64,000 bases of DNA from Rhodococcus sp. X156. GTDB taxonomy: Bacteria; Actinomycetota; Actinomycetes; Mycobacteriales; Mycobacteriaceae. The position numbers were made by a program, and so were the translations under genes. Of this stretch, positions 1 through 7,529 are shown in pieces. The notes under the pieces were generated by a model. That model was given only the letters and a program-made list of their open reading frames with translations. It was not told the DNA's origin and did no database searches. Location of the stretch: NCBI RefSeq assembly GCF_004006015.1, contig NZ_CP034766.1, positions 682,001 to 746,000 of the forward strand, written 5' to 3'. How positions within the stretch are numbered: the stretch's first letter is position 1; each line of letters begins with the position of its first letter.

Positions 1-322
1 TCGCAGTGGGATGGACGAGCACCGCTGCCTCGTAACCGGCCTCAGCAGCTCGTTCGTCGATCTTTCGGCGGACTGAGCCAGTGCCGATTCCGATCACGTA
101 CTGGGTGCCGTCCGGCAGGCCCTCCAGGGCGGCCATGCCGCCGAGGTGCGGTCCGCGGCCGTCGAGCAGCGACAGGTCGACCGGTCCGTCGTCGATGAAG
201 CCAAGGAAGTCGAAGCGCGGTCGCCCATCGACGGCTGGCGCGTCATTCATGGCTTCCATGACGTCGTGCACTTCGCGGCCAAAACCGCCGGCACCGATGA
301 TCACGAGCGGTGTTGCGTTCAT
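1..322 (-). CDS. NeuD/PglD-family sugar O-acyltransferase, N-terminal part, runs off the left edge
   Basis: The minus strand reads open from an ATG at 322 to the window edge (107 codons seen). The N-terminus contains VIIGAGGFGREVHDVMEA, the glycine-rich nucleotide/sugar-binding motif of the PglD_N domain found at the front of NeuD/PglD acetyltransferases, followed by a FIDDG segment and IGIGTGSVRRKI, both typical of that domain. The left-handed beta-helix acyltransferase part would lie outside the window. Members acetylate amino-sugars of surface glycans. The start is supported by a TACCAT hexamer exactly six bases upstream (leaderless pattern). It lies 120 bases after the phosphorelay operon in the same direction, so a surface-polysaccharide cluster may continue to the left. 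Family call from sequence; substrate unknown. Confidence 0.8.
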   Translation of the reverse strand, partial: MNATPLVIIGAGGFGREVHDVMEAMNDAPAVDGRPRFDFLGFIDDGPVDLSLLDGRGPHLGGMAALEGLPDGTQYVIGIGTGSVRRKIDERAAEAGYEAAVLVHPTA

Positions 323-334
323 AGGCGGATGGTA
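323..334 (-). promoter_or_regulatory. Putative leaderless promoter (-10 TACCAT) of the acetyltransferase
   Basis: On the minus strand TACCAT (334 to 329) is followed by six bases and then the ATG at 322. This TANNNT plus 6-7 bases to the start codon is the usual geometry of leaderless actinobacterial transcripts. No Shine-Dalgarno sequence is present. Confidence 0.45.
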
Positions 335-442
335 ATGAGGAGTGCGGCCACCGTGGGGGAGCCGCTTCAGCGATTCTCGCCGCCGCGTGGTGGCCGAGCC
401 GTCTTGCCAGGTGAGCCGCGCCCCCGCAACGGACCCGTCCGG

Positions 443-1132
443 CTACTGACCGGTGCGGCGGACGTGCCCGGCGGCCACCAGTGCGGCCTCCACCTCGGCG
501 TGCGCCAGCTCGCCGGCCTGGGCGCAGGCCTGCACCACCCGGCACAGCTCGGCCAGCCCGGGGTAACCGAACTGCCCGCTCGCCCCGGCCAGCACGTGCG
601 CCACCTTGGCCAGCGCCACCAGGTCACCGGCCTCGCTCGCCGCAGCCAGCGCGGCGGTGCGCTCCGGCAGCAGCTGCAGGTACCCCGCCCGCATCTGGTT
701 GAGCAGCTCGGCGTCGTAGGGATCCTCCAGCGGGTCGCGCACCGGCCCGTTGGTGAGCAGCTGGTGCGCCGCCGTCACCAGCACCGTGGCGTTGAGCGGC
801 TTGGGCAGGCACAGCGCCGCCCCCGCCGCCTCCGAGCGGCGCCGCGCCGTGGGGGAGGGGTCCGCCGTCATGGTGATGAAGGTGGCTGCGCACCCGTTGC
901 TGCGCAGCGCCCACAGCATGGTCGGCCCGTCCTGCTCGGCCATCGCCACGTCGGAGAGCACCAGGTCGATCTCGGTGTCGGCGTGCACCGCGTGCGCCTG
1001 CGCCGGGCCGCTGGCGGTGAGCACCGTGTACCCGGCCTCGTGCAGCACCCCGGCCGCGTGCGCCAGGTCGTCGGCGTCGTCGTCCACCACCAGGGCGATG
1101 AGCGCGGCCGGCGACGGAAGCTGAGTGCTCAT
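443..1132 (-). CDS. Response regulator receiver with C-terminal Hpt domain
   Basis: 229 aa. Residues about 10-125 form a receiver domain with acidic pocket VVDDDADD, phospho-acceptor region VLSDVAM and conserved lysine LPKPLNA. The C-terminal part (about 140-225) is a histidine phosphotransfer (Hpt) helix bundle; AKVAHVLAGASGQFG matches the H-x-L-x-G-S phospho-histidine motif. No DNA-binding or enzymatic output domain is present, so the protein looks like a phosphorelay intermediate. Its ATG overlaps the kinase stop by four bases (ATGA), indicating translational coupling. It is the last gene of a four-gene operon starting at 3601. The partner that receives phosphate from the Hpt is not in this window. 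Confidence 0.88.
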   Translation of the reverse strand: MSTQLPSPAALIALVVDDDADDLAHAAGVLHEAGYTVLTASGPAQAHAVHADTEIDLVLSDVAMAEQDGPTMLWALRSNGCAATFITMTADPSPTARRRSEAAGAALCLPKPLNATVLVTAAHQLLTNGPVRDPLEDPYDAELLNQMRAGYLQLLPERTAALAAASEAGDLVALAKVAHVLAGASGQFGYPGLAELCRVVQACAQAGELAHAEVEAALVAAGHVRRTGQ

Positions 1133-2829
1133 GTGGCCCCCATTGCGTCCTGCATGGATTGTTCCGCGCCCACCCGCAGCGGCAGCCGGAAGCTGAAGGT
1201 GGTGCCCTCACCCTCCACGCTGCGCACCGCCAGCGTGCCCTGGTGCGCGGTGACGATCGCCCGGGTGATGGCCAGCCCCAGGCCCACCCCCGCGATGGCG
1301 TTGGTGGTGGCGGTGGTGGCGCGGAAGAAGCGGGTGAACAGCTGCTCCAGCTCGCCGGCGGGGATGCCGTAGCCGGTGTCGCGCACGCTCACCAGCGCCG
1401 CCGGCCCGCCCTCGCCGTCGGGCTCCACCACCAGGCACAGGCACACCGACCCGCCCCGCGGGGTGAACTTCACCGCGTTGGACAACAGGTTGTCGCAGGC
1501 CTGCCCCAGGCGCACCGCGTCCCCGGCCACCAGCACCGGGTGCTCGGGCAGCTCGGTCTCCACCAGCACCCCTGCAGCCGCGGCCACCGGCACCGCGGTG
1601 TCGGCCGAGGCCGCCAGCACCGCCACCAGGTCCACCGCGCTCTGGGCCACCACGAACTTGCCCGCCTCCACCTGCGCGGTGAACAGCAGGTCGCCCACCA
1701 GGTGCAGCAGCCGGTTGGCGTTGCGCTCCACAGTGGTCAGGTACTGCTGCTGCTGCTCGGTCAGCGGGTCGTCGGGGTCGTCCAGCACCAGCTCCAGGTA
1801 GCCCAGGATGGACGACAGCGGGGTGCGCAGCTCGTGCGAGATGAGGCTGATGAACTCGTCCTTGAGCCGGGCCACCTCCCGGGTCTTGGTCATGTCGGTG
1901 GCCACGAACAGGTAGCCCACCAGCTCGCCGTGGGCGTCGTGGCGCGGGGTGATGGCCAGCTCCACGCTGAGCAGCCGTCCGTCGGTGGTGCGGTAGGTGC
2001 AGTCGCGCACGTCGGCGGCACCGTCGGCGGCCAGCGCCACCAGCGCGGCAAAGCCGCTGCGCCCCGCGGCGTCGACGACGTCCAGCTCGGCGTCCACCAG
2101 GAAGTCGGTGACGCGGCGCTCGCGCACCACCTGGGTGCGCGCCGCCCCCAGCATCTTCTCCGCGCCCGGGTTGAAGATGGTGACCAGGCCACGGCGATCG
2201 GTGGCGATGATGGACTGCTCGGTGACGGCGTCGAGCACCCCGGCGAAGGCGTCGCGGGCCCCGGCCAGGTGCAGCGACGACTCGGTGAGCTGGGCCATCC
2301 GGTAGCGCACCCGGCTGGTCACCTGGTACATCGCCATCGCCGCCAGCAGCGCCACCGTGGGCGTGAACAGCCAGCGCAGCGTCATGTCCAGCGCGAACGG
2401 GGTGGGGTCGGGCAGCACCAGGTACGGCATGAACACCGTGAGGTCGGTGGCGAGGATGACCCACAGCAGCGTCTGCGGGCGCCGGGCCTGCGCCCCCAGC
2501 GCCAGCGCGGGCAGCACCAGCATGATCCCGTAGGGCGAGCTGGCCTCCCCGGTGGCCGCACCCAGCAGTCCCGAGGCGGTGATGCTCGCCAGGTCCACGC
2601 TGATCCGCCAGCCCGGGGCCCAGCGCCGCCACGGCAGCGCCAGCGCGGCCATGGTGATCACCAGCACCGCCACCACCGACGCGGTGAGCACCACGCCGTG
2701 CACCTCGATGCGGGTGAGCGGGATGCCCGACACCGACACCAGGAAGATGAGGCAGAAGATCACCTGCCGCTGGGCGAAGGTGGGGGTGGCCCGCCAACGA
2801 CGCACCAGCGCGTCGCGGCTGCTCAGCAC
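1129..2829 (-). CDS. Membrane sensor histidine kinase with PAS domain
   Basis: 566 aa, GTG start. Residues about 20-170 hold roughly six hydrophobic segments with short loops (an integral-membrane sensor rather than a periplasmic one). A PAS domain follows (about 190-315; FNPGAEKMLGAA). The HisKA motif ISLISHELRTPLSS carries the phospho-histidine at residue 332, and a HATPase domain shows the N box (CDNLLSNAVKFTP), G1 box (VRDTGYGIP) and G2 box (GVGLGLAI). The start overlaps the stop of the upstream receiver gene by seven bases, and its stop overlaps the REC-Hpt start. The kinase presumably phosphorylates the two stand-alone receivers or the REC-Hpt protein. The signal is unknown. Confidence 0.9.
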   Translation of the reverse strand: MLSSRDALVRRWRATPTFAQRQVIFCLIFLVSVSGIPLTRIEVHGVVLTASVVAVLVITMAALALPWRRWAPGWRISVDLASITASGLLGAATGEASSPYGIMLVLPALALGAQARRPQTLLWVILATDLTVFMPYLVLPDPTPFALDMTLRWLFTPTVALLAAMAMYQVTSRVRYRMAQLTESSLHLAGARDAFAGVLDAVTEQSIIATDRRGLVTIFNPGAEKMLGAARTQVVRERRVTDFLVDAELDVVDAAGRSGFAALVALAADGAADVRDCTYRTTDGRLLSVELAITPRHDAHGELVGYLFVATDMTKTREVARLKDEFISLISHELRTPLSSILGYLELVLDDPDDPLTEQQQQYLTTVERNANRLLHLVGDLLFTAQVEAGKFVVAQSAVDLVAVLAASADTAVPVAAAAGVLVETELPEHPVLVAGDAVRLGQACDNLLSNAVKFTPRGGSVCLCLVVEPDGEGGPAALVSVRDTGYGIPAGELEQLFTRFFRATTATTNAIAGVGLGLAITRAIVTAHQGTLAVRSVEGEGTTFSFRLPLRVGAEQSMQDAMGAT

Positions 2830-3209
2830 ACCGGGTCCGCGAGCAGCTCGCCCAGCTTGGCCCGCAGCTCCCGCAGCGCGAACGGCTTGGGCAGGTAGGT
2901 GTCGGCGCCGGCGGCCAGCCCCGCCTGCACAGCGGAGACCTCCGCGTTGGCCGACAGGATGAGCACCCGCAGCGCGTCGCCGTGCTCGGCCCGCAGCGCG
3001 GCGCAGACCTGCAGCCCGGTCACCTGCGGCATGGACACGTCCAGGATGGCCAGGTGCGGCAGCTGCACCGCCGCGGCGTCCAGGGCGGCCTGGCCGTCAC
3101 CCACCGAGGCCAGCACGGTGAACCCGGCCCGCTGCACCGCCAGCTCGATGAGCCGGCGGATGTCCGGGTCGTCGTCGGCGATCAGCACGGTGCGGACGGC
3201 TCCGCTCAC
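2823..3209 (-). CDS. Stand-alone response regulator (CheY-like)
   Basis: 128 aa, GTG start at 3209, chosen because it overlaps the upstream stop as GTGA. It consists of one receiver domain only: IADDDPD acidic pair, phospho-acceptor region ILDVSMP, ILSANAE switch region and LPKPFAL lysine are all intact. With no output domain it can act only by phosphotransfer or by protein-protein contact. It is the second gene of the phosphorelay operon, between another single receiver and the kinase. The kinase may use it as an intermediate or phosphate sink; which one cannot be told from sequence. Confidence 0.85.
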   Translation of the reverse strand: MSGAVRTVLIADDDPDIRRLIELAVQRAGFTVLASVGDGQAALDAAAVQLPHLAILDVSMPQVTGLQVCAALRAEHGDALRVLILSANAEVSAVQAGLAAGADTYLPKPFALRELRAKLGELLADPVC

Positions 3210-3601
3210 GTGGGGCTCCAGTGCGGCAGCAGCCGGCCCAGGGCCGTGCGCAGCTGGCCGATGCTGAACGGCTTGGGCAGCGCGGTGTGCGCCGGCGGGT
3301 AGGACTCCAGGTCCAGTACCGAGGTGACCACGATGGGGCAGCGCGGGTCGCGCTCGTGCAGCGCCGAGGACAGCGTCCAGCCGCTCATCCCGGGCAGGCG
3401 CAGGTCCACCACCGCCAGGTCCAGGTCCACCCCCTCGATGAGGTCCAGCCCGGCCTCCGCGGAGGGGGCGGAGATCACCTCGCAGCCCGATCGCCGCAGG
3501 TAGACGGTGACCAGCTCGCGCTGGTCGTCCTCGTCCTCCACCAGCAGCACGGTGGGCGGGCGCCGCCGGGCGGGTCGGTCCAGCACGTCCTGGGTGTCCA
3601 T
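3206..3601 (-). CDS. Stand-alone response regulator, first gene of phosphorelay operon
   Basis: 131 aa. It has a short basic/proline N-terminal leader (about 15 residues) followed by one receiver domain: LLVEDEDDQ acidic pocket, VVDLRLPGMSG phospho-acceptor loop, VVTSVLD switch and LPKPFSI lysine. No output domain. Start ATG at 3601 with a GGAAGG ribosome-binding site about ten bases upstream. It opens an operon of four overlapping genes (REC, REC, histidine kinase, REC-Hpt) and is divergent from the thiolase-like gene at 3753. Confidence 0.87.
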   Translation of the reverse strand: MDTQDVLDRPARRRPPTVLLVEDEDDQRELVTVYLRRSGCEVISAPSAEAGLDLIEGVDLDLAVVDLRLPGMSGWTLSSALHERDPRCPIVVTSVLDLESYPPAHTALPKPFSIGQLRTALGRLLPHWSPT

Positions 3602-3752
3602 GGGGCAGCAGCCTTCCGGTGATCAGCGGTGACCCACCCCACATCGGCTGAGGCGCCCGGTTCGTGAGGTCGACGCTGCAAGGGGGGTGGCGGGCGTCAC
3701 TATTGGCTGCACTACTGTCAGGCCAGATCCCGACCCCTGAGGAGCGAGCGAC

Positions 3753-5267
3753 GTGCCTGACCCGCGCCACATCCCCGTCATCGTCGGAGTGGGCCAGCTT
3801 CGGCACAACCGTGAGCGCACGGTGGCCGACGCCCGCGAGCCCCTGGAGCTGATGCTCGACGCGGTGGCCCTGGCCGCCGCCGACGCCGGCGTCCCGCAGC
3901 TGCCCGCCCACGCCGACAGCATCGACGTGGTCAACGTGGTGAGCTGGAGCTACGACGACCTGCCCGGCCTGGTGGCCCAGCGCGTGGGTGCCGACCCGCA
4001 GCACCGCCAGTACACCCCGGTGGGCGGGCAGTGGCCGGCCCGGCTGCTCGACGCCGCCGCCGCCCGCATCGCCGCGGGGGAGAGCACCATCGCCCTGCTG
4101 GTGGGCGGGGAGGCGCAGTCCTCCACCGGCGCCCTGGCCAAGGCCGGCGTCGACCCGGTGCAGGACTGCGGGTGGAGCGCCGCGCCCGGCGGGCCCGCGG
4201 CGTTCGACCCCGAGCTGCTGGGCGGCCCGGAGAACCAGGCGGCCGGGCTGATCCTGCCCACCCGCGTGTACCCGCTGTTCGACAACGCGCTGTCGCACCA
4301 GCTGGGACAGAGCCCGGACGAGGCGACGGCGTGGTCGGCGGAGATCTACGCCGCCTTCTCCGCCGAGGCCGCGGCCAACCCCGCGGCGTGGAACCCGGTG
4401 CAGCGCAGCGCCGAGGACATCGCCACCGTCACCCCCGGCAACCGGATGATCTCCGAGCCCTACCCGCTGTCGATGAACGCCAACCCGCAGGTGGACCAGG
4501 GCGCGGCGGTCATCATGACCTCCCTGGCCGCCGCCCGCGAGCACGGCGTGGCCGAGGACAAGCTGGTGTACGTGTGGGGCGGGGCCGGTGCCGACCAGGC
4601 CGAGGAGCACCTGCGCCGGGACGGCTTCACCGACTCCCCGGCCATGGCCGCCGCCTTCGAGCGCACCCTGTCCCAGGCCGGGGTGCACGCCGACGACCTG
4701 GACATCGTGGACATCTACAGCTGCTTCCCGGTGGTGCCCAAGCTGGCGTCGATCGCCCTGGACCTGCCCCGCGACGCCAGCCTCAGCGTCACCGGCGGGC
4801 ACTCCGCCTTCGGCGGGCCGATGAACACCTACACCCTCTTCGCCGCGGTGAGCATCACCCAGCGGCTGCGGACGGAGCCGGGCCTGGCGCTGCTGCACGG
4901 CAACGGCGGCTTTGTCACCTACCAGCACGCGGTGCTGCTCAGCGACGCCCCGCACGCCCAGGGCTACGTGGGCAACCCCGAGCCGGTGCGCATCGAGTCG
5001 GCCAACGCCCCCGCGATCATCGCCCCCGTCTCCGGCACGGTGACCGTGGAGACGGCCACCGTGGAGCACGGCCGCGACGGCAAGCCCGCCACCGGCTTCC
5101 TGGTGGCCCGCACCGCCGACGGCGCCCGCTTCGCCGCGCAGACCGCCCCCGGCGACACCGCCAGCGCCGAGGCGCTGTCGATGGGCGAGCCCGGGGAGCG
5201 CCGCGAGGTGGTGGGCCGCACCGTCACCGTGGAGGTCGACGGCGCCCACGTGCGCATCAGCAGCTGA
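3753..5267 (+). CDS. Acetyl-CoA acetyltransferase / thiolase-like protein
   Basis: 504 aa, GTG start with GAGGAG eight bases upstream. The N-terminus (HIPVIVGVGQ) and the body resemble the thiolase-superfamily proteins of mycobacteria annotated as acetyl-CoA acetyltransferases (long form, about 500 aa). YSCFPVVPKLA and VTGGHSAFGGPMNTY correspond to the C-terminal half of the thiolase fold; the last 90 residues form an extra OB-like domain as seen in this long subfamily. The classical active-site cysteine loop of biosynthetic thiolases is not obvious, so the exact reaction is uncertain. A TACTGT hexamer at 3713-3718 could be its -10. The enoyl-CoA hydratase follows 31 bases later, probably in one acyl-CoA operon. 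Confidence 0.75.
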   Translation: MPDPRHIPVIVGVGQLRHNRERTVADAREPLELMLDAVALAAADAGVPQLPAHADSIDVVNVVSWSYDDLPGLVAQRVGADPQHRQYTPVGGQWPARLLDAAAARIAAGESTIALLVGGEAQSSTGALAKAGVDPVQDCGWSAAPGGPAAFDPELLGGPENQAAGLILPTRVYPLFDNALSHQLGQSPDEATAWSAEIYAAFSAEAAANPAAWNPVQRSAEDIATVTPGNRMISEPYPLSMNANPQVDQGAAVIMTSLAAAREHGVAEDKLVYVWGGAGADQAEEHLRRDGFTDSPAMAAAFERTLSQAGVHADDLDIVDIYSCFPVVPKLASIALDLPRDASLSVTGGHSAFGGPMNTYTLFAAVSITQRLRTEPGLALLHGNGGFVTYQHAVLLSDAPHAQGYVGNPEPVRIESANAPAIIAPVSGTVTVETATVEHGRDGKPATGFLVARTADGARFAAQTAPGDTASAEALSMGEPGERREVVGRTVTVEVDGAHVRISS

Positions 5268-5298
5268 ACCCACCATCACCGACAGGAACGAGGCGAGC

Positions 5299-6105
5299 GT
5301 GACCGACGAGGCACCCGAGGCAGTAGTCCTCACCGAGCGGCGGGGCCACACCCTGCTCATCACCATCAACCGCCCCAAGGCGTCCAACAGCATCAACGCC
5401 GACGTGCACAACGGCATCGGCGAGGCGCTGGAGCAGGCGGAGAACGACCCGGAGATCCGCGCGGTGGTGCTCACCGGCGCCGGCGACCGGGTGTTCTGCG
5501 GCGGCGCCGACCTCAAGGCGCTGGGCACCAAGGGCGGCGACGGCGTGCTGCCCCCGGAGACCAAGCACTGGGGCTTCGCCGGCATGGTGGACCACCCGGT
5601 GAGCGTGCCGGTGATCGCCGCGGTCAACGGCTCCGCGATGGGCGGCGGCACCGAGCTCGCCCTGGCCAGCGACCTCATCGTGGCCGCCGACAACGCCAAG
5701 TTCGGCCTGCCGGAGGTCCACCGTGGACTGATGGCCGCCGCCGGCGGGGTGTTCCGGCTGACCCAGGCGCTGCCCAAGCACGTGGCCCTGGAGCTCATCC
5801 TCACCGGCGAGCCGATGCCCGCCACCGACGCCCACCGCTGGGGCTTCGTCAACCGGGTGGTGCCGCAGGACCAGGTGCTCGACACCGCCCTGGCCCTGGC
5901 CGAGCAGGTCAGCGCCGGCGCCCCGCTGGCGGTGCAGGCCAGCAAGCGCGTCGCCCGCGGCATCGTCGACGGCAGCACCCCGGCCGAGCGGGACGCCTGG
6001 AAGCTCAACGACGAGGAGATGGCCAAGGTCTCCACCTCCGCCGACGTCATGGAGGGCATCGGCGCCTTCATGGAGAAGCGCCAGCCCAGCTGGCAGGGCA
6101 AGTAG
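5299..6105 (+). CDS. Enoyl-CoA hydratase/isomerase (crotonase family)
   Basis: 268 aa, GTG start preceded by a GAGGCGAG ribosome-binding site. The crotonase oxyanion-hole segments VFCGGADL and NGSAMGGGTEL are present, and both catalytic glutamates of true hydratases are kept with the usual 20-residue spacing (Glu119 in GGTEL, Glu139 in LPEV). It should hydrate trans-2-enoyl-CoA to 3-hydroxyacyl-CoA in beta-oxidation or a related side-chain or steroid pathway. Cytosolic, no signal peptide. Paired with the thiolase-like gene upstream and closed by a hairpin at 6126-6152. The EchA paralogue number cannot be assigned from sequence alone. Confidence 0.88.
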   Translation: MTDEAPEAVVLTERRGHTLLITINRPKASNSINADVHNGIGEALEQAENDPEIRAVVLTGAGDRVFCGGADLKALGTKGGDGVLPPETKHWGFAGMVDHPVSVPVIAAVNGSAMGGGTELALASDLIVAADNAKFGLPEVHRGLMAAAGGVFRLTQALPKHVALELILTGEPMPATDAHRWGFVNRVVPQDQVLDTALALAEQVSAGAPLAVQASKRVARGIVDGSTPAERDAWKLNDEEMAKVSTSADVMEGIGAFMEKRQPSWQGK

Positions 6106-6125
6106 CAGCACGGGTACGTCTGCGG

Positions 6126-6152
6126 GGCCGGTGACCAGGCAGGTCACCGGCC
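6126..6152 (+). terminator. Hairpin terminator after enoyl-CoA hydratase
   Basis: Perfect 11-bp inverted repeat, GGCCGGTGACC and GGTCACCGGCC, with a five-base loop, located 20 bases after the stop codon. There is no T-run, as is common in high-G+C actinobacteria. Confidence 0.6.
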
Positions 6153-6178
6153 ACCGCGCGTTGTGGAGACAATGAGCT

Positions 6179-6778
6179 GTGCTGCTCGTCGTCCTCGACC
6201 TCATCGGGATCACCGCCTTCGCGGCCTCCGGGGCGCTGGCGGGAGTGCGGGCGCGCCTGGACGTCTTCGGGATCGTGGTGCTCGGGGCCACCACCGCGCT
6301 GGGCGGGGGAGTGCTGCGCGACGTGCTGCTGGGCATCAACCCGCCCACCTCGCTGGTGGACTGGCGCTACCTGGTGACGCCGGTGGTGGTGTCGCTGCTG
6401 GTCTTCCGCTTCCACCCCCGGGTCTCCCGGCTGCGGCGGTCGGTGCTCATCCTGGACGCCCTGGGCATGGGGCTGTTCAGCACCTACGGCGCGGCCACCG
6501 CGCTGAGCCACGACGCCGGCGTGGTGGCGGCCTGCGTCATCGGGATGACCACGGCCATCGGCGGCGGCGCCCTGCGCGACGTGCTGCTCAACGAGGTGCC
6601 CATCGTGCTGCGCCGGGAGATCTACGCCGTGGCCGCGCTGGCCGGGGCCACCGTGCTGGTGGCCGCCGACGCCGCCGGGGTGCCGCAGGGCCTGGCCGCG
6701 CTGCTCGGCTCCGTGCTGGCCACCGGGCTGCGGCTGCTGGCCATGTGGCGGCACTGGAACGCGCCGGTCCCGCGGTAG
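6179..6778 (+). CDS. TRIC/YicG-family membrane protein (UPF0126)
   Basis: 199 aa, GTG start. Seven hydrophobic segments are arranged as two repeats, each with the family signature: GGGVLRDVLLG near residue 45 and GGGALRDVLLN near residue 125. This duplicated glycine-rich motif marks the bacterial TRIC-like channels; the E. coli relative YicG has been linked to glycine uptake. It probably forms a small ion or solute channel in the cytoplasmic membrane. It stands alone between a terminator and the mprA promoter, and no RBS is clear. The substrate cannot be inferred. Confidence 0.8.
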   Translation: MLLVVLDLIGITAFAASGALAGVRARLDVFGIVVLGATTALGGGVLRDVLLGINPPTSLVDWRYLVTPVVVSLLVFRFHPRVSRLRRSVLILDALGMGLFSTYGAATALSHDAGVVAACVIGMTTAIGGGALRDVLLNEVPIVLRREIYAVAALAGATVLVAADAAGVPQGLAALLGSVLATGLRLLAMWRHWNAPVPR

Positions 6779-6786
6779 GGCGGCTC

Positions 6787-6819
6787 TCTCAGACGGGTCT
6801 CAGGGGCAGCGGCCACACT
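6787..6819 (+). promoter_or_regulatory. Putative MprA box and leaderless promoter of mprA
   Basis: Two TCTCAG direct repeats (6787-6792 and 6798-6803) lie 11 bases apart, one helical turn. Ten bases after them comes CACACT (6814-6819), a -10-like hexamer, and seven bases later the mprA ATG. MprA of M. tuberculosis is known to bind loosely conserved 8-bp direct repeats before its own operon and pepD; the same layout recurs before pepD in this window. Confidence 0.65.
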
Positions 6820-6826
6820 GGGACGC

Positions 6827-7516
6827 ATGCACATCTTGGTGGTGGACGACGACAGGGCCGTCCGCGAGTCGCTGCGCCGCTCGCTGACCTTCAACGGCTA
6901 CACCGTCGACCTGGCCGGCGACGGCGTGGCCGCGCTGGAGGCGCTGGAGGCCACCAAGCCCGACGCGCTGGTGCTGGACGTGATGATGCCGCGGATGGAC
7001 GGGCTGGAGGTGTGCCGGCGGCTGCGCAGCTCCGGCGTCGACCTGCCCATCCTGGTGCTCACCGCCCGCGACACCGTCTCCGAGCGGGTGGCCGGCCTGG
7101 ACGCCGGCGCCGACGACTACCTGCCCAAGCCCTTCGCCCTGGAGGAGCTGCTGGCCCGGCTGCGCGCCCTGCTGCGCCGCGCCACCCCCAGCGCCGAGGA
7201 CCCCGCCTCGGAGGTGCTCAGCTTCGCCGACCTCACCATGGACCCGGTGACCATGGAGGTGCGCCGCGGCGACCGGCTGATCAGCCTCACCCGCACCGAG
7301 TACTCGCTGCTGGAGCTGCTGCTGACCAACGCCCGCCGGGTGCTCACCCGCGGCCGCATCCTGGAGGAGGTGTGGGGCTACGACTTCCCCACCTCCGGCA
7401 ACGCGCTGGAGGTCTACATCGGCTACCTGCGCCGCAAGACCGAGGCCGAGGGCGAGCCCCGCCTGATCCACACCGTGCGCGGGGTGGGCTACGTGCTGCG
7501 CGAGGGACCGCCGTGA
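6827..7516 (+). CDS. mprA: MprA response regulator (OmpR family)
   Basis: 229 aa. Receiver domain (residues 1-115): [16 protein letters not shown], phospho-acceptor [24 protein letters not shown]. Winged-helix DNA-binding domain (about 130-225): [25 protein letters not shown] and the closing [12 protein letters not shown]. Long stretches match my memory of M. tuberculosis MprA (Rv0981), and the gene is followed by mprB, with pepD, moaB2 and mscL further on. MprAB senses envelope stress and controls sigE, sigB and pepD in mycobacteria. TCTCAG repeats directly upstream suggest autoregulation. Confidence 0.95.
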   Translation: MHILVVDDDRAVRESLRRSLTFNGYTVDLAGDGVAALEALEATKPDALVLDVMMPRMDGLEVCRRLRSSGVDLPILVLTARDTVSERVAGLDAGADDYLPKPFALEELLARLRALLRRATPSAEDPASEVLSFADLTMDPVTMEVRRGDRLISLTRTEYSLLELLLTNARRVLTRGRILEEVWGYDFPTSGNALEVYIGYLRRKTEAEGEPRLIHTVRGVGYVLREGPP

Positions 7517-7529
7517 CGGGCAGCCGCCG

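Noticed and set aside
2823-6101. Very long minus-strand open frame opposite the thiolase and hydratase genes
   Set aside because: It is rich in His, Gln, Gly and Val, as expected of the complement of a G+C-rich gene, and only its last 128 codons (the receiver gene) form a recognisable protein.
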